Part shown: positions 16,681-25,865 of the stretch, one piece after another
Layout: the number at the start of each line of letters is the position of its first letter
Position numbering within the stretch: the stretch's first letter is position 1
From: JAVJUS01 sp040220455
Lineage (GTDB): Bacteria > Pseudomonadota > Alphaproteobacteria > DSM-16000 > Inquilinaceae
DNA: 54,461 bases
Assembly (NCBI GenBank): GCA_040220455.1
Contig: JAVJUS010000101.1
Span: 1 to 54,461 of the forward strand
Direction of reading: 5' to 3'
The notes under the pieces: generated by a model
What the model saw: the letters and a program-made list of their open reading frames with translations, nothing else
The model's database searches: none
Told to the model about the DNA's origin: nothing
Made by a program: the position numbers and the translations under genes

Positions 16681-18096
16681 GTGAAACACTTCGTCGCCTC
16701 TCATGACAGCCTTCGCCATCTCGACCCGGCGGTGGCCAGCCGGGTCATCGCCTCGGCGGCCGACATGGTCCTCGTCCTCGATCCCGAAGGCCGCATCGTC
16801 GATCTGGCGGTCGACGACGACGATCCGGAGCTGGGCGCTCGCCGCGACTGGATCGGCCGGCCCTGGATCGAGACGGTGACCCCGGAGAGCCGGGAGAAGA
16901 TCCGCCAGATTCATGAGACCGCCGCCGCGGGGGAGGAGCCCCGCTGGCGCCAGGTCAATCACCCCTCCGATCACGGCGCCGACATTCCGGTAATGTATTC
17001 GGCCCTGCGGCTGAGCGAGGACGGCGGCACCATCGCGGTGGGCCGGGACCTGCGCACGGTCGCCGAGCTGCAGCAGCGCCTGATCGAGGCGCAGCAGTCG
17101 CTCGAGCGCGACTACGCGCGCCTGCGCCATATCGAGACGCGCTACCGCCTGCTGTTCCAGATGTCGTCGGAGGCGGTGCTCATCGTCGACGCGCTGACCT
17201 ACAAGGTGCTCGAGGCCAACCCGGCGGCGACCAAGCTGTTGGGCGACTCGGCGCGCCGGCTGATCGGCCGCGTCTTCCCGCAGGGCGTGGACGCCGAGGG
17301 CAACCGGTCGGTCCAGCACCTCCTGGCCGCCGTCGGCGCCACCGGCCGCGGCGACGAGGCGACGGTCCGCCTGGGCGATGCGGGCGAGGAGGTGGCCGTC
17401 GCCGCGACCCTGTTCCGGCAGGAGAGCACGGCGCTGTTCCTGGTCCGGCTGACGCCGACCGCGGCGGCGGCATCGGAGATTCCCGAGTCCCAGCGCAAGC
17501 TGCTCGAGCTGGTCGACGCCGCGGCCGACGGGGTGGTCGTCACCGATTCCGACGGTCGGGTGGAGACGGCGAACTCGGCGTTCCTCGACATGGTGCAGCT
17601 GGCCACCGAGGAGCAGGCGCGAGGCCAGTCGCTCGACGTCTGGCTCGGCCGGCCGGGTGTCGATCTCAACGTCCTCCTGGCGAGCCTGCGCGAGCGCGGC
17701 ACGCTGAGGCTCTTCGCGACGACGCTGCGCGGGTCGTATGGCGCGGTCGACGAGGTCGAGATCTCGGCGGTCTCGCTCGACCGGGGCGGGCGACCGGGGC
17801 TCGGCTTCATGGTGCGCAGCGTCGGCCGGCGGCTCATGGCCGGCGCCCGCGGCACGGGCGGCGAATTGCCACGCTCGGTGGAGCAGCTCACCGAGCTGGT
17901 CGGCCGCGTGTCGCTCAAGGAAATCGTGCGCGAGACGACCGAGGTGATCGAGCGCCTGTGCATCGAGGCGGCGCTGGAACTGACCGGCGACAACCGCGCC
18001 TCGGCGGCGGAGATGCTCGGGCTCAGCCGTCAGAGCCTCTATGTCAAGCTGCGGCGCTACGGTTTCGGTGACCTCGCCGAGGAAGGCGGCGCCTGA
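16681..18096 (+). CDS. ppsR: PpsR/CrtJ photosynthesis repressor
   Basis: PpsR represses bch, crt and puc genes under oxygen. The protein of about 471 residues has an N-terminal PAS-like domain, a Q-linker coiled coil (VAELQQRLIEAQQSLERDY), two further PAS domains and a C-terminal Fis-type helix-turn-helix (ASAAEMLGLSRQSLYVKLRR). The conserved cysteine before the HTH (VIERLCIEAALELTGDNR, about C427) is present. The second redox cysteine of CrtJ/PpsR (near residue 250) is valine here (ALFLVRLTP), leaving one cysteine in the protein. The start is uncertain: GTG codons at 16669, 16672 and 16681 are all in frame, with no strong ribosome site. Confidence 0.93.
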   Translation: MKHFVASHDSLRHLDPAVASRVIASAADMVLVLDPEGRIVDLAVDDDDPELGARRDWIGRPWIETVTPESREKIRQIHETAAAGEEPRWRQVNHPSDHGADIPVMYSALRLSEDGGTIAVGRDLRTVAELQQRLIEAQQSLERDYARLRHIETRYRLLFQMSSEAVLIVDALTYKVLEANPAATKLLGDSARRLIGRVFPQGVDAEGNRSVQHLLAAVGATGRGDEATVRLGDAGEEVAVAATLFRQESTALFLVRLTPTAAAASEIPESQRKLLELVDAAADGVVVTDSDGRVETANSAFLDMVQLATEEQARGQSLDVWLGRPGVDLNVLLASLRERGTLRLFATTLRGSYGAVDEVEISAVSLDRGGRPGLGFMVRSVGRRLMAGARGTGGELPRSVEQLTELVGRVSLKEIVRETTEVIERLCIEAALELTGDNRASAAEMLGLSRQSLYVKLRRYGFGDLAEEGGA

Positions 18097-18097
18097 G

Positions 18098-19036
18098 ATG
18101 CCGAAGGACGATCCCCCGGACATGGCCACGCCGACTCGCGCCGACATTCCGGCTCGCGCACGGCTCGGCGCCATGGTCGAGCTGCTCAAGCCGATCACCT
18201 GGTTCGCCCCGATGTGGGCGTTCGGCTGCGGCGTCGTCTCCGCCGGCGTGCCGATCGGCGAGCGCTGGGCGGTCATGGCCGCCGGCATCCTGCTCGCCGG
18301 CCCGATGGTCTGCGGCACCAGCCAGGCGGTCAACGACTGGTTCGACCGCCATGTCGACGCGATCAACGAGCCCGGCCGCCCGATTCCCTCCGGACGCGCC
18401 CCGGGGCGCACCGGGCTCTGGCTGGCGATCGGCTGGACGATCCTGTCCCTGCTCGTGGCGACGGTGCTGGGGCCGTGGGGCTTTGGCGCGGCGGTCTTCG
18501 GGCTGGCGCTGGCCTGGGCCTACAGCGCGCCGCCGTTCCGGCTCAAGCGCAACGGCTGGTGGGGCAACAGCGCCGTCGCGCTGGCCTACGAGGGGCTGCC
18601 CTGGTTCACCGCCGCGGCGGTGATGCTCGCCGGCCGCCCGTCATGGGAGATCATCGCGGCCGCCGTTCTCTACAGCGTCGGCGCTCACGGCATCATGACG
18701 CTCAACGACTTCAAGTCGGTGGAGGGCGACCGGGCGATGGGCCTGCGCTCGCTGCCCGCCATGCTCGGCGTCGACCGGGCGGTGCGTGTCGCCTGCTGGG
18801 TGATGGCGGTGCCGCAGGTCGTGGTCATCGTGCTGCTCCTCGCCTGGGGCCAGCAGCTCCACGCCGCGATCGTCGTGGCGCTGCTGACCGCCCAGCTCGT
18901 CCTCATGTCGCGGCTTCTGGCCGCGCCGAAGGACCGGGCGCCCTGGTACAACGCCACCGGAACCTCGCTCTACGTCCTGGGCATGCTGGCCACGGCCTTC
19001 GCCCTGCGCGGCCTGCCGGCGGGGGCCGGGGCATGA
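18098..19036 (+). CDS. bchG: Bacteriochlorophyll a synthase (geranylgeranyl/phytyl transferase)
   Basis: BchG esterifies bacteriochlorophyllide a with the C20 isoprenoid. The 312-residue UbiA-family membrane protein has the prenyl-diphosphate binding motif NDWFDRHVDAINEPGRPIPSG and the second Asp-rich region LNDFKSVEGDRAMGLRSLP, with about eight or nine helices. The ATG at 18098 lies one base after the ppsR stop, with GAGGAAGG in front. It overlaps the next gene by ATGA, so translation is probably coupled. Confidence 0.95.
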   Translation: MPKDDPPDMATPTRADIPARARLGAMVELLKPITWFAPMWAFGCGVVSAGVPIGERWAVMAAGILLAGPMVCGTSQAVNDWFDRHVDAINEPGRPIPSGRAPGRTGLWLAIGWTILSLLVATVLGPWGFGAAVFGLALAWAYSAPPFRLKRNGWWGNSAVALAYEGLPWFTAAAVMLAGRPSWEIIAAAVLYSVGAHGIMTLNDFKSVEGDRAMGLRSLPAMLGVDRAVRVACWVMAVPQVVVIVLLLAWGQQLHAAIVVALLTAQLVLMSRLLAAPKDRAPWYNATGTSLYVLGMLATAFALRGLPAGAGA

Positions 19037-20445
19037 GCGCGGGCGCGCCCGCCGCCGGGCTCTCCTGGCTCGGCATCCTGCGCCTGGGGCTGGTGCAGAC
19101 GGCCCTGGGCGCGATCGTGGTGCTGACCACCTCGACCATGAACCGGGTCATGGTGGTCGAGCTCGCCCTGCCGGCCATGCTGCCGGGCGCGCTCGTCGCC
19201 TTCCACTACGCCATCCAGATCCTCCGGCCGCGCATGGGCCATGGCTCCGATGTCGGCGGCCGGCGCACGCCCTGGATCGTCGGCGGCATGGCCGTGCTCG
19301 GCGCGGGCGCGGTACTCGCGGCGCTGGCCATCGCGGTGATGGAGGCCTCGCTCGCCGCCGGCATCGCGCTCGCCGTCGTCGGCTTCGCGCTGATCGGGCT
19401 CGGCGTCGGCGCGGCGGGGACGACCCTGCTGGTCCTCCTGGCCAAGAAGGTGGCGCCGGAGCGGCGCGCGGCCGCGGCGACCATCGTCTGGATCATGATG
19501 ATCGCCGGCTTCGCGGTGACGGCCGGCGTCGCCGGACAGATCCTCGATCCGTTCTCGGCCGGTCGGCTCGTCGCGGTGACGGCGGCGGTCTCGATCGCGG
19601 CGCTCGCCCTTACCGTGGTCGCGGTGCGCGGCGTCGAACGGCGCGTGGCGACGGTCGGCGCGCCCGCGCCCGCGTCGGAGGCAGCCGATGGCGCCGTCGC
19701 GCAACACGGCTCCCGGCCCGCCTTCCGCGAGGCGCTGGCGGCGACCTGGGCCGATCCGAAGGCGCGGCATTTCACGGTCTTCGTGTTCGTCTCGATGCTC
19801 GCCTACAGCGCCCAGGACTTGATCCTGGAGCCCTTCGCCGGCCTCGTCTTCGGCATGACGCCGGGCGAGTCGACGGCGCTGGCGGGCCTGCAGCACGGTG
19901 GTGTCGTGCTCGGCATGCTGACCGTGGCGGTGGCGTGCAGCGCCTTCGGCCGGCGCACCCGGGCAGGCGCGCTGCAGGCCTGGACGATCGGCGGCTGCGT
20001 CGCGTCGGCGATCGCGCTGGGTGCGCTGACCTTCGGCGGGCTGGTCGGGCCCGGATTTCCACTGCGGCCCGTGGTCTTCGCGCTGGGCGTGGCCAACGGT
20101 GCCTTCGCCGTCGCGGCGATCGGCTCGATGATGGCGCTCGCCGGTGCCGACGGCGGATCGCGCGAGGGCGTGCGCATGGGCCTCTGGGGCGCGGCGCAGG
20201 CCATCGCCTTCGGCCTCGGCGGCTTCCTCGGCACGGTCGCGGTCGACGCCATGCGGGCCGTCTTCGGCCCGCCCGCGATTTCCTACGGCACGGTCTTCGC
20301 GGCCGAGGGGCTGATGTTCCTGGTCGCGGCCGGGCTCGCCCTCAGGGTGGCCCGGACCGGTCCGTCCCCGTTCCCCCGACGGCCCGCCGCCCCGGCGGTG
20401 CCGTCGCGCCCGGAGCCGCTGGCCGCCGGGTTTGCCGGAGACTGA
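19033..20445 (+). CDS. bchP2: BCD-family (PucC-like) transporter between bchG and bchP
   Basis: A 470-residue, 12-helix MFS-type protein of the PucC/LhaA family. It has STMNRVMVVELALPAMLPGA, GGRRTPWIVGGMAVLG and YSAQDLILEPFAGLVFGM. It corresponds by position to ORF428/Bch2 of Rhodobacter, found between bchG and bchP. The family is proposed to move bacteriochlorophyll to light-harvesting proteins; a direct substrate is not shown by the sequence. It overlaps bchG by ATGA, and a disordered C-terminal tail (PRRPAAPAVPSRP) follows the last helix. Confidence 0.88.
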   Translation: MSAGAPAAGLSWLGILRLGLVQTALGAIVVLTTSTMNRVMVVELALPAMLPGALVAFHYAIQILRPRMGHGSDVGGRRTPWIVGGMAVLGAGAVLAALAIAVMEASLAAGIALAVVGFALIGLGVGAAGTTLLVLLAKKVAPERRAAAATIVWIMMIAGFAVTAGVAGQILDPFSAGRLVAVTAAVSIAALALTVVAVRGVERRVATVGAPAPASEAADGAVAQHGSRPAFREALAATWADPKARHFTVFVFVSMLAYSAQDLILEPFAGLVFGMTPGESTALAGLQHGGVVLGMLTVAVACSAFGRRTRAGALQAWTIGGCVASAIALGALTFGGLVGPGFPLRPVVFALGVANGAFAVAAIGSMMALAGADGGSREGVRMGLWGAAQAIAFGLGGFLGTVAVDAMRAVFGPPAISYGTVFAAEGLMFLVAAGLALRVARTGPSPFPRRPAAPAVPSRPEPLAAGFAGD

Positions 20446-20449
20446 CGCC

Positions 20450-21661
20450 ATGACCCGAAACACCGATATCGTCGATGCCGTGGTGGTCGGCGGTGGGCCC
20501 GCGGGCGCCACCGCGGCCGCCGACCTCGCCCGTGCCGGGCATTCCGTGGTGCTGCTCGACAAGGCGGGGCGGATCAAGCCCTGCGGCGGCGCGATCCCGC
20601 CGCGCGCGATCGAGGAGTTCGGCATCCCGGACTCCCAGCTCGTCGCGCGCATCGATACCGCGCGCATCGTCTCGCCCAAGAACCGCCATGTCGATATCCC
20701 GATCGAGGGTGGATTCGTCGGCATGGTCGACCGGGCGCATTTCGACGAGTGGCTGCGCGAGCGCGCCGCCGCCAACGGGGCCGAGCGGGTCACCGGCAGC
20801 TTCGATCGTGTCGAACGGGGCGCCGACGGCGTCGCAACGGTCCATTACCGGCCGCCGGGCGCATCGCGCCGGGACGAGACCGAGCAGGTGCGCGCCCGGC
20901 TCGTGGTCGGCGCCGACGGGGCCCGCTCCGCGGTCGCCCGCCAGGAGGTGCCGGGCTCGGAGGCCATGCGCTCGGTCTTCGCGTATCACGAGATCGTCCG
21001 CCCGCCCGAGAGAGAGGCGGCCGCCGCGGCGGACTATGACGGCGCGCGCTGCGACGTGATCTACCGCGGCGAGCTCTCGCCGGACTTCTACGGCTGGGTC
21101 TTCCCGCACGGCGATACGGTCAGCGTCGGGCTCGGCACGGCGGTCAAGGGCCTCAACCTGCGCGAGGCGACCGGCGTCCTGCGCGAGGCAGCCGGGCTGG
21201 CCGACACCGAGACGGTGCGCTGCGAGGGCGCGCCGATCCCGCTCCAGGTCCTGCCGCGCTGGGACAACGGCCGAGACGTGGTGCTCGCCGGCGACGCGGC
21301 GGGGGTCGTCGCGCCGTCCTCGGGGGAGGGGATCTTCTACGCCATGACCGGCGGTCGGCTGGCGGCCGAGGCGGCCGAGGCCTTCTTCGCCACCGGCGAC
21401 GCCAAGGCCCTGCGCCGGGCGCGGCGCAAGTTCATGCGCACCCATGGCCAAGTGTTCTGGATCCTCGGCGTGATGCAGCGCTACTGGTACACCTCCGACT
21501 CCCGGCGGGAGCGGTTCGTGAGCATCTGCCGGGACAAGGACGTCCAGCAGCTCACCTTCGACGCCTACATGAACAAGGAGCTCGTGCGCGCCCGCCCGCT
21601 CGCGCATGTGCGCATCTTCTTCAAGAACATCGCCCATCTGACCGGGGTCGTTTCCGCCTGA
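20450..21661 (+). CDS. bchP: Geranylgeranyl-bacteriochlorophyll reductase
   Basis: BchP reduces the geranylgeranyl side chain to phytyl. The 403-residue flavoprotein has the FAD-binding GGGPAGAT at residues 14-21, the family stretch KPCGGAIPPRAIEEFGIPDS, and GDAAGVVAPSSGEGIFYAM (second FAD motif). ATG at 20450 is preferred over an upstream TTG at 20432 because GGAG lies at the right distance only for the ATG. It is the last recognised gene of the plus-strand photosynthesis unit; the gap that follows is 240 bp. Confidence 0.95.
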   Translation: MTRNTDIVDAVVVGGGPAGATAAADLARAGHSVVLLDKAGRIKPCGGAIPPRAIEEFGIPDSQLVARIDTARIVSPKNRHVDIPIEGGFVGMVDRAHFDEWLRERAAANGAERVTGSFDRVERGADGVATVHYRPPGASRRDETEQVRARLVVGADGARSAVARQEVPGSEAMRSVFAYHEIVRPPEREAAAAADYDGARCDVIYRGELSPDFYGWVFPHGDTVSVGLGTAVKGLNLREATGVLREAAGLADTETVRCEGAPIPLQVLPRWDNGRDVVLAGDAAGVVAPSSGEGIFYAMTGGRLAAEAAEAFFATGDAKALRRARRKFMRTHGQVFWILGVMQRYWYTSDSRRERFVSICRDKDVQQLTFDAYMNKELVRARPLAHVRIFFKNIAHLTGVVSA

Positions 21662-21901
21662 GGGCCGGGCCCGGTCCGCGCTCGCGCTTCCGCTCCGAGC
21701 AAAAATCCCTCTTTCCGACATGCTGCAGGGCTGTCGGGCGGCGGAGTCGCGCCCTATCTAGTCCGAGAATGGCGGCGCGCCTCGGTGCGCCGTCTTCCGC
21801 CTCCGCGCGACCGCCGGTCCCCCGGCCGGCGGCAGGGGCGCCGCGCCGCTCCCGACCGGGGGCGGGCTCGTGACATGTCAGGACTGCGGGAGCCATCGGC
21901 G

Positions 21902-22366
21902 ATGTGGCGTTGGGGTATCGGCGGAATCGCGGCCTTGGTCGGCCTGGGCGGACTGGCGCTGGCCGCGTCCTCGGGGTCCGGCGGCGGCACCGGGTTCGGC
22001 CTCGTGGTGGCCATCGCCGCGGTGCTCGCCATCTTCTATCTGATCAAGAACCACTTCGACGCGCGGGAGGCGGGCGATGATGCCGTCGTCCGGCGCGCCC
22101 CCCAGGCTGGCGAGACCCGGGCCGGCGCGCCCCAGGTCGGTGTGCCGTTTACCGAGATGGAGGCCCTGATGCCAAAGAACCCCATGGATGCCCTCGCGAT
22201 CGCGATGATCTTCGGGATCCTCAGCCTCGGCGGCATTCCGGTCGCCACCTATGCCGCGGGTTTCGGGTCGTGGTTCGGCATCGCGATGTTCCTGGGCTGC
22301 GGCGCCGTCGCCGGCCTGGCCGCGCTGTCCTGGTGGCGGATGACCTTCGACGCCGACAAGGGTTGA
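21902..22366 (+). CDS. Small integral membrane protein of unknown function
   Basis: The 154-residue product has four predicted membrane segments. Two are close together at the N-terminus (WGIGGIAALVGLGGLALAA and FGLVVAIAAVLAIFYLI) and two lie at the C-terminus (residues ~105-150). A polar 50-residue loop joins the pairs. No family was recognised. GGGAG precedes the ATG at 21902 by 9 bases; an alternative ATG at 21875 lies inside a TGACATGTCA palindrome with a weaker ribosome site. It lies on the same strand downstream of bchP. Confidence 0.6.
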   Translation: MWRWGIGGIAALVGLGGLALAASSGSGGGTGFGLVVAIAAVLAIFYLIKNHFDAREAGDDAVVRRAPQAGETRAGAPQVGVPFTEMEALMPKNPMDALAIAMIFGILSLGGIPVATYAAGFGSWFGIAMFLGCGAVAGLAALSWWRMTFDADKG

Positions 22367-22531
22367 TCGCCCGGGCGCCCCGACACGCCACGGGGCGTCT
22401 TCCGATCTCCGGCGAAATGAGGCGCGGTGCGCCGCCGTATGCGTCTTGCGCGCCGGACTCCGGCGCGCGATCCTGACCGACACGGTCCCGGCAAAAGGGC
22501 CGCCGGCATCCGTCGGGTCAGAGGAGACGCC

Positions 22532-23332
22532 ATGCAGCTCACCGCCGACCAGCGCGCGGACTTCGACGCGCAAGGCTACCTGTTCCTGCCCGGCTGCTTC
22601 GCCGAGGCGGAGATGGCCGTCCTGCGCGCGGAAGCGGCGCGCGTCTACGCCTCGGATCGCCAGGAAGTCTGGCGTGAGAGCTCCGGCGCGCCGCGCACGG
22701 CCTTCGCGGCGCACACCTACAACGAGGCCTTCTCGGTCCTCGGCCGTCATCCCCGGCTGATCGAGCCAGTCGCCGGGCTGTTCGGCGAGCCGGTCTACAT
22801 GCACCAGTACAAGGTCAACGCCAAGGCGGCCTTCGAGGGCGAGCTCTGGCAGTGGCACCAGGACTACGGCACCTGGGCGCGGGACGACGGCATGCCCGAG
22901 CCCCGGGCGATGAACATCGCGGTGTTCCTCGATCCCGTGATGGCGATCAACGGGCCGCTGATGCTCATCCCGAAGAGCCACAAGCAGGGCGTGCTGGAGG
23001 CCGGGCACGACGTGACCACGACCTCCTATCCGCTCTGGACGCTCGACCAGGCGACCGTCACGCGGCTCGCCGACGAGGGCGGGATCGTCGCGCCGACCGG
23101 CCCGGCCGGCTCCGTCCTGATGTTCCACGGCAATCTGGTCCACGCCAGCCCGCCGAACATGACGCCCTATCCGCGCACGATCGTCTATCTGACGCTGTGC
23201 GCCGTCTCCAACCACATCACCCGGTTCACCCGGCCGGAGTGGATCGCCCATCGCGACTTCACGCCGATCGAGCCGGTGGCCGACGACGCGCTCGCGCGCT
23301 TGGCCGAGGCCCGCAACGCGGCGGCGGAATAG
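22532..23332 (+). CDS. PhyH-family Fe(II)/2-oxoglutarate dioxygenase
   Basis: A 266-residue phytanoyl-CoA dioxygenase-like protein. The iron facial triad is visible as HQD in LWQWHQDYGTWARDD (about residues 109-111) and the distal His in MFHGNLVHASPPNMT. The Arg of PRTIVYL probably binds 2-oxoglutarate. Members hydroxylate diverse small molecules (phytanoyl-CoA, ectoine, phosphonates, choline-like compounds); the substrate cannot be named from sequence. GGAGA precedes the ATG. The next gene starts 10 bp downstream, so the pair is likely co-transcribed and may act in one pathway. Confidence 0.85.
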   Translation: MQLTADQRADFDAQGYLFLPGCFAEAEMAVLRAEAARVYASDRQEVWRESSGAPRTAFAAHTYNEAFSVLGRHPRLIEPVAGLFGEPVYMHQYKVNAKAAFEGELWQWHQDYGTWARDDGMPEPRAMNIAVFLDPVMAINGPLMLIPKSHKQGVLEAGHDVTTTSYPLWTLDQATVTRLADEGGIVAPTGPAGSVLMFHGNLVHASPPNMTPYPRTIVYLTLCAVSNHITRFTRPEWIAHRDFTPIEPVADDALARLAEARNAAAE

Positions 23333-23342
23333 GAGACGGGGG

Positions 23343-24710
23343 ATGGATATCCGCGATCGCGAGGGCGCGTCGAAGGCCCGCGCCCCGGCGGCAGGCCTCG
23401 CCGGCAGCCTCTCGGCCCGGCTGGCCGAGCGGGCGGCGGCGGGCCGACCGGTGCGCGTCGGCCTGATCGGCGCCGGCAAGTTCGGCGCCATGTTCCTCAA
23501 CCAGGCGGCCTTCACCGACGGGCTCGAGGTTCCGGTGATCGGCGACCTGGACCCGGTGCGCGCGCGCAAGACCGTCAGGACGCTGGGTTGGCCCGATGCC
23601 CGGGTGGCGGCGGCCGATTTCGTCGAGGACGGGGTCGCGCTCTGCCGCCGGCCGGATATCGAGGTCGTGGTCGAGGCGACCGGCGATCCGGCCGCCGGCA
23701 TCGCCCACGCGCTGGCGGCGATCGCCCACGGCAAGCACGTCGTGATGGTCACCGTGGAGGCCGATGTCCTGGCCGGCGTCGCGCTTGCCCGCCGCGCCCG
23801 CGAGGCCGGCGTGGTCTACACCCAGGCCTATGGCGACCAGCCGGCGCTGACCGCCGAGCTGGTCGAGTGGGCGCGGCTGTGCGGCTTCGAGGTCGTCGCG
23901 GCGGGCAAGGGGACGAAGTACCTGCCGGCCTATCACGAGGTCACGCCGGACGACGTCTGGACCCATTACGGTCTGACGCCGGAGGAGGCGAAGGCGGCGG
24001 GCATGAACCCGCAGATGTTCAATTCCTTTCTCGACGGCACGAAGTCGGCGATCGAGATGGCGGCGATCGCCAACGCCTGCGATCTGGCCGTGCCGGCCGA
24101 CGGGCTCGCCTTCCCGCCCTGCGGGGTGGACGACCTGGCCCATGTCCTGCGCCCGGTGGCGGAGGGCGGCGTGCTGTCCGGCACCGGGATGGTGGAGGTC
24201 GTCTCCTCGCTGGAGCGCGACGGACGACCGGTCTTCCGCGACCTGCGGTGGGGGGTGTACGTCGTCCTGCGCGCCCCCAACGCGTACGCCGCGGCCTGCT
24301 TCAAGCAGTACGGCCTGAAGACCGATGCCAGCGGGCGGTACGCGGCGATGTACAAGCCCTACCACCTGATCGGCCTCGAGCTCGGCATGTCGGTCCTCAA
24401 CGCGGCGCTGCGCGGCGAGGCCACCGGCACGACCCGGCGCTTCGCGGGCGACGTCGTCGCGGTGGCGAAGCGGCCGCTCGCGGCGGGGGAGCCGCTCGAC
24501 GGGGAGGGCGGGTACACGGTCTGGGGCAAGCTTGTGCCGGCGGCGGACAGCGTGGAGCGGGGCCTCCTGCCGATCGGCCTCGCCCACCGCGTACGCCTGG
24601 CCCGCGACGTGCCGAAGGGGGCGCCGCTGTCCTGGTCGGATCTGGAGGCGGCGCCCGACAATCAGGCCGTCGCCCTGCGCCGGGAGGCCGAGGCGATGCT
24701 CGACAGGTAG
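23343..24710 (+). CDS. NAD(P)-dependent homoserine dehydrogenase-like protein with SAF domain
   Basis: A 455-residue protein. Residues 37-160 form a Rossmann fold (VRVGLIGAGKFGAMFLNQAA) resembling homoserine dehydrogenase/Gfo-Idh proteins. A catalytic-type middle domain follows (GKGTKYLPAYHEVTPDDVW), and the C-terminal 80 residues form an SAF-type beta-clip domain (KRPLAAGEPLDGEGGYTVWG). Such fusions are found in sugar-acid catabolism loci; the substrate here is unknown. It is probably co-transcribed with the upstream PhyH dioxygenase and converges on znuA with a 39-bp gap. Confidence 0.75.
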   Translation: MDIRDREGASKARAPAAGLAGSLSARLAERAAAGRPVRVGLIGAGKFGAMFLNQAAFTDGLEVPVIGDLDPVRARKTVRTLGWPDARVAAADFVEDGVALCRRPDIEVVVEATGDPAAGIAHALAAIAHGKHVVMVTVEADVLAGVALARRAREAGVVYTQAYGDQPALTAELVEWARLCGFEVVAAGKGTKYLPAYHEVTPDDVWTHYGLTPEEAKAAGMNPQMFNSFLDGTKSAIEMAAIANACDLAVPADGLAFPPCGVDDLAHVLRPVAEGGVLSGTGMVEVVSSLERDGRPVFRDLRWGVYVVLRAPNAYAAACFKQYGLKTDASGRYAAMYKPYHLIGLELGMSVLNAALRGEATGTTRRFAGDVVAVAKRPLAAGEPLDGEGGYTVWGKLVPAADSVERGLLPIGLAHRVRLARDVPKGAPLSWSDLEAAPDNQAVALRREAEAMLDR

Positions 24711-24749
24711 GTCGGGAGAGCGCCAGCGATCCCGTCGGCCTGTCGCGGG

Positions 24750-25865
24750 TCAGGGCGTGGCGGCGAGGCAGTCGGCGAGCGCCCCGGCGTTGCGGCGCAT
24801 CAGGTCGAAATAGAGGTCGGGGCCAGGCTCCAGATCCGCGCCCAGGGGATCGAGCACGCCGATCGTCACGTCGGCGCCCTCGGCGACGACCTCGGCGATG
24901 CGCGGCTCGAACTGGGGCTCGCGGAAGAGGCAGCGCACGCCGACCTCTTGCACCCGCTCGCGGATCTCGGCGACGCGCCGCGCGCCGGGCGGGGCGGCGG
25001 GGTTGAGCGTCACCGCGCCGGCGACGGCCAGGTCGAAGCGCGTCTCCAGGTACTGGTAGGCGTCGTGGAAGACCAGGAACGGCCGGTCGCGCACCGGCGC
25101 CAGCGTCGCCTCCATCTCCGCGGACAGGGCGTCCAGGCGCCGGGCCAGTGCCGCGCCGTTCTCCGCATAGACCGATGCGTTTGCCGGATCGGCCTCGGAC
25201 ACCGTGTCGACGATCGCGGCGACCCAGCTGAGGGCGTTGGCCGGATCGAGCCAGAGATGGGCGTCGATGCCGCCCTCCGCCCCATGGTCGTGGCCAAGAT
25301 CCTGGGCGTGCTCGTGCCCGTGGTCATGCTCCGCCTCGTCGCCATGGTCGTGACCGTGGTCGTGCCCGTGATCTGCGGCCTCGTCGGTGTGGTGGTCGGC
25401 CTCGCCCTCGCCCCCATGCTCATGCCCGTGGTCGTCGCCATGGTCGTGGGCCTCGAAGGCCGCGTCGTCGCGCAGGGCCAGCCGGCGGGTACCGGGGGCG
25501 TCCTGGAGCGCGACGATGCGGGCGTCGCCGGCCAGGGTCTCGATCGGATCGGCGAGGAACGTCTCCAGCGCCGGGCCGACCCAGAAGACGACATCGGCGC
25601 CGTCGAGCGCGCGCGCCTCGGACGGACGCATGGTGTAGGCGTGGGGCGAACCGCCGCCCTCGACGATCAGGGCGGGCGTCGCGACCTCCTCCGTCACGCC
25701 GGCGACCAGCGAATGCACCGGCTTGATCGAGGCGACGACCGCCAACCCGTCGTCGGCCGTCTGGGCGGCGGCCGGCGCGACGACGGCCGTGATGCCGAGC
25801 GCGCTCGCGGTGGCGAGTCCGAGCCGGAGTCCGGCGACTGGCCGGGCAGGGGTGGGCAGCGGCAT
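24750..25865 (-). CDS. znuA: Zinc ABC transporter periplasmic binding protein ZnuA
   Basis: ZnuA captures periplasmic Zn2+ for the ZnuBC importer. The 371-residue precursor has a signal peptide (residues 1-35, ending VAPAAAQ). Metal-site histidines are seen in GSPHAYTMRPS, DAHLWLDP and VFHDAYQYLE. A 60-residue His/Asp/Glu-rich loop (about residues 140-200, repeated HDHGHDHG units) sits where ZnuA proteins carry their zinc-sensing or zinc-buffering loop. It diverges from znuC around a Zur box, so both arms should be induced by zinc starvation. Confidence 0.94.
   Translation of the reverse strand: MPLPTPARPVAGLRLGLATASALGITAVVAPAAAQTADDGLAVVASIKPVHSLVAGVTEEVATPALIVEGGGSPHAYTMRPSEARALDGADVVFWVGPALETFLADPIETLAGDARIVALQDAPGTRRLALRDDAAFEAHDHGDDHGHEHGGEGEADHHTDEAADHGHDHGHDHGDEAEHDHGHEHAQDLGHDHGAEGGIDAHLWLDPANALSWVAAIVDTVSEADPANASVYAENGAALARRLDALSAEMEATLAPVRDRPFLVFHDAYQYLETRFDLAVAGAVTLNPAAPPGARRVAEIRERVQEVGVRCLFREPQFEPRIAEVVAEGADVTIGVLDPLGADLEPGPDLYFDLMRRNAGALADCLAATP

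Noticed and set aside
21871..21880. TGACATGTCA palindrome as a PpsR site
   Set aside because: The half-site order is reversed (TGACA then TGTCA) relative to TGT-N12-ACA, and it overlaps a possible start codon; probably chance.
25296..25450. Repeated CATGGTCGTG-like units inside znuA as a DNA repeat array
   Set aside because: They are the codons of the His/Asp-rich zinc loop, not a separate repeat or CRISPR array.
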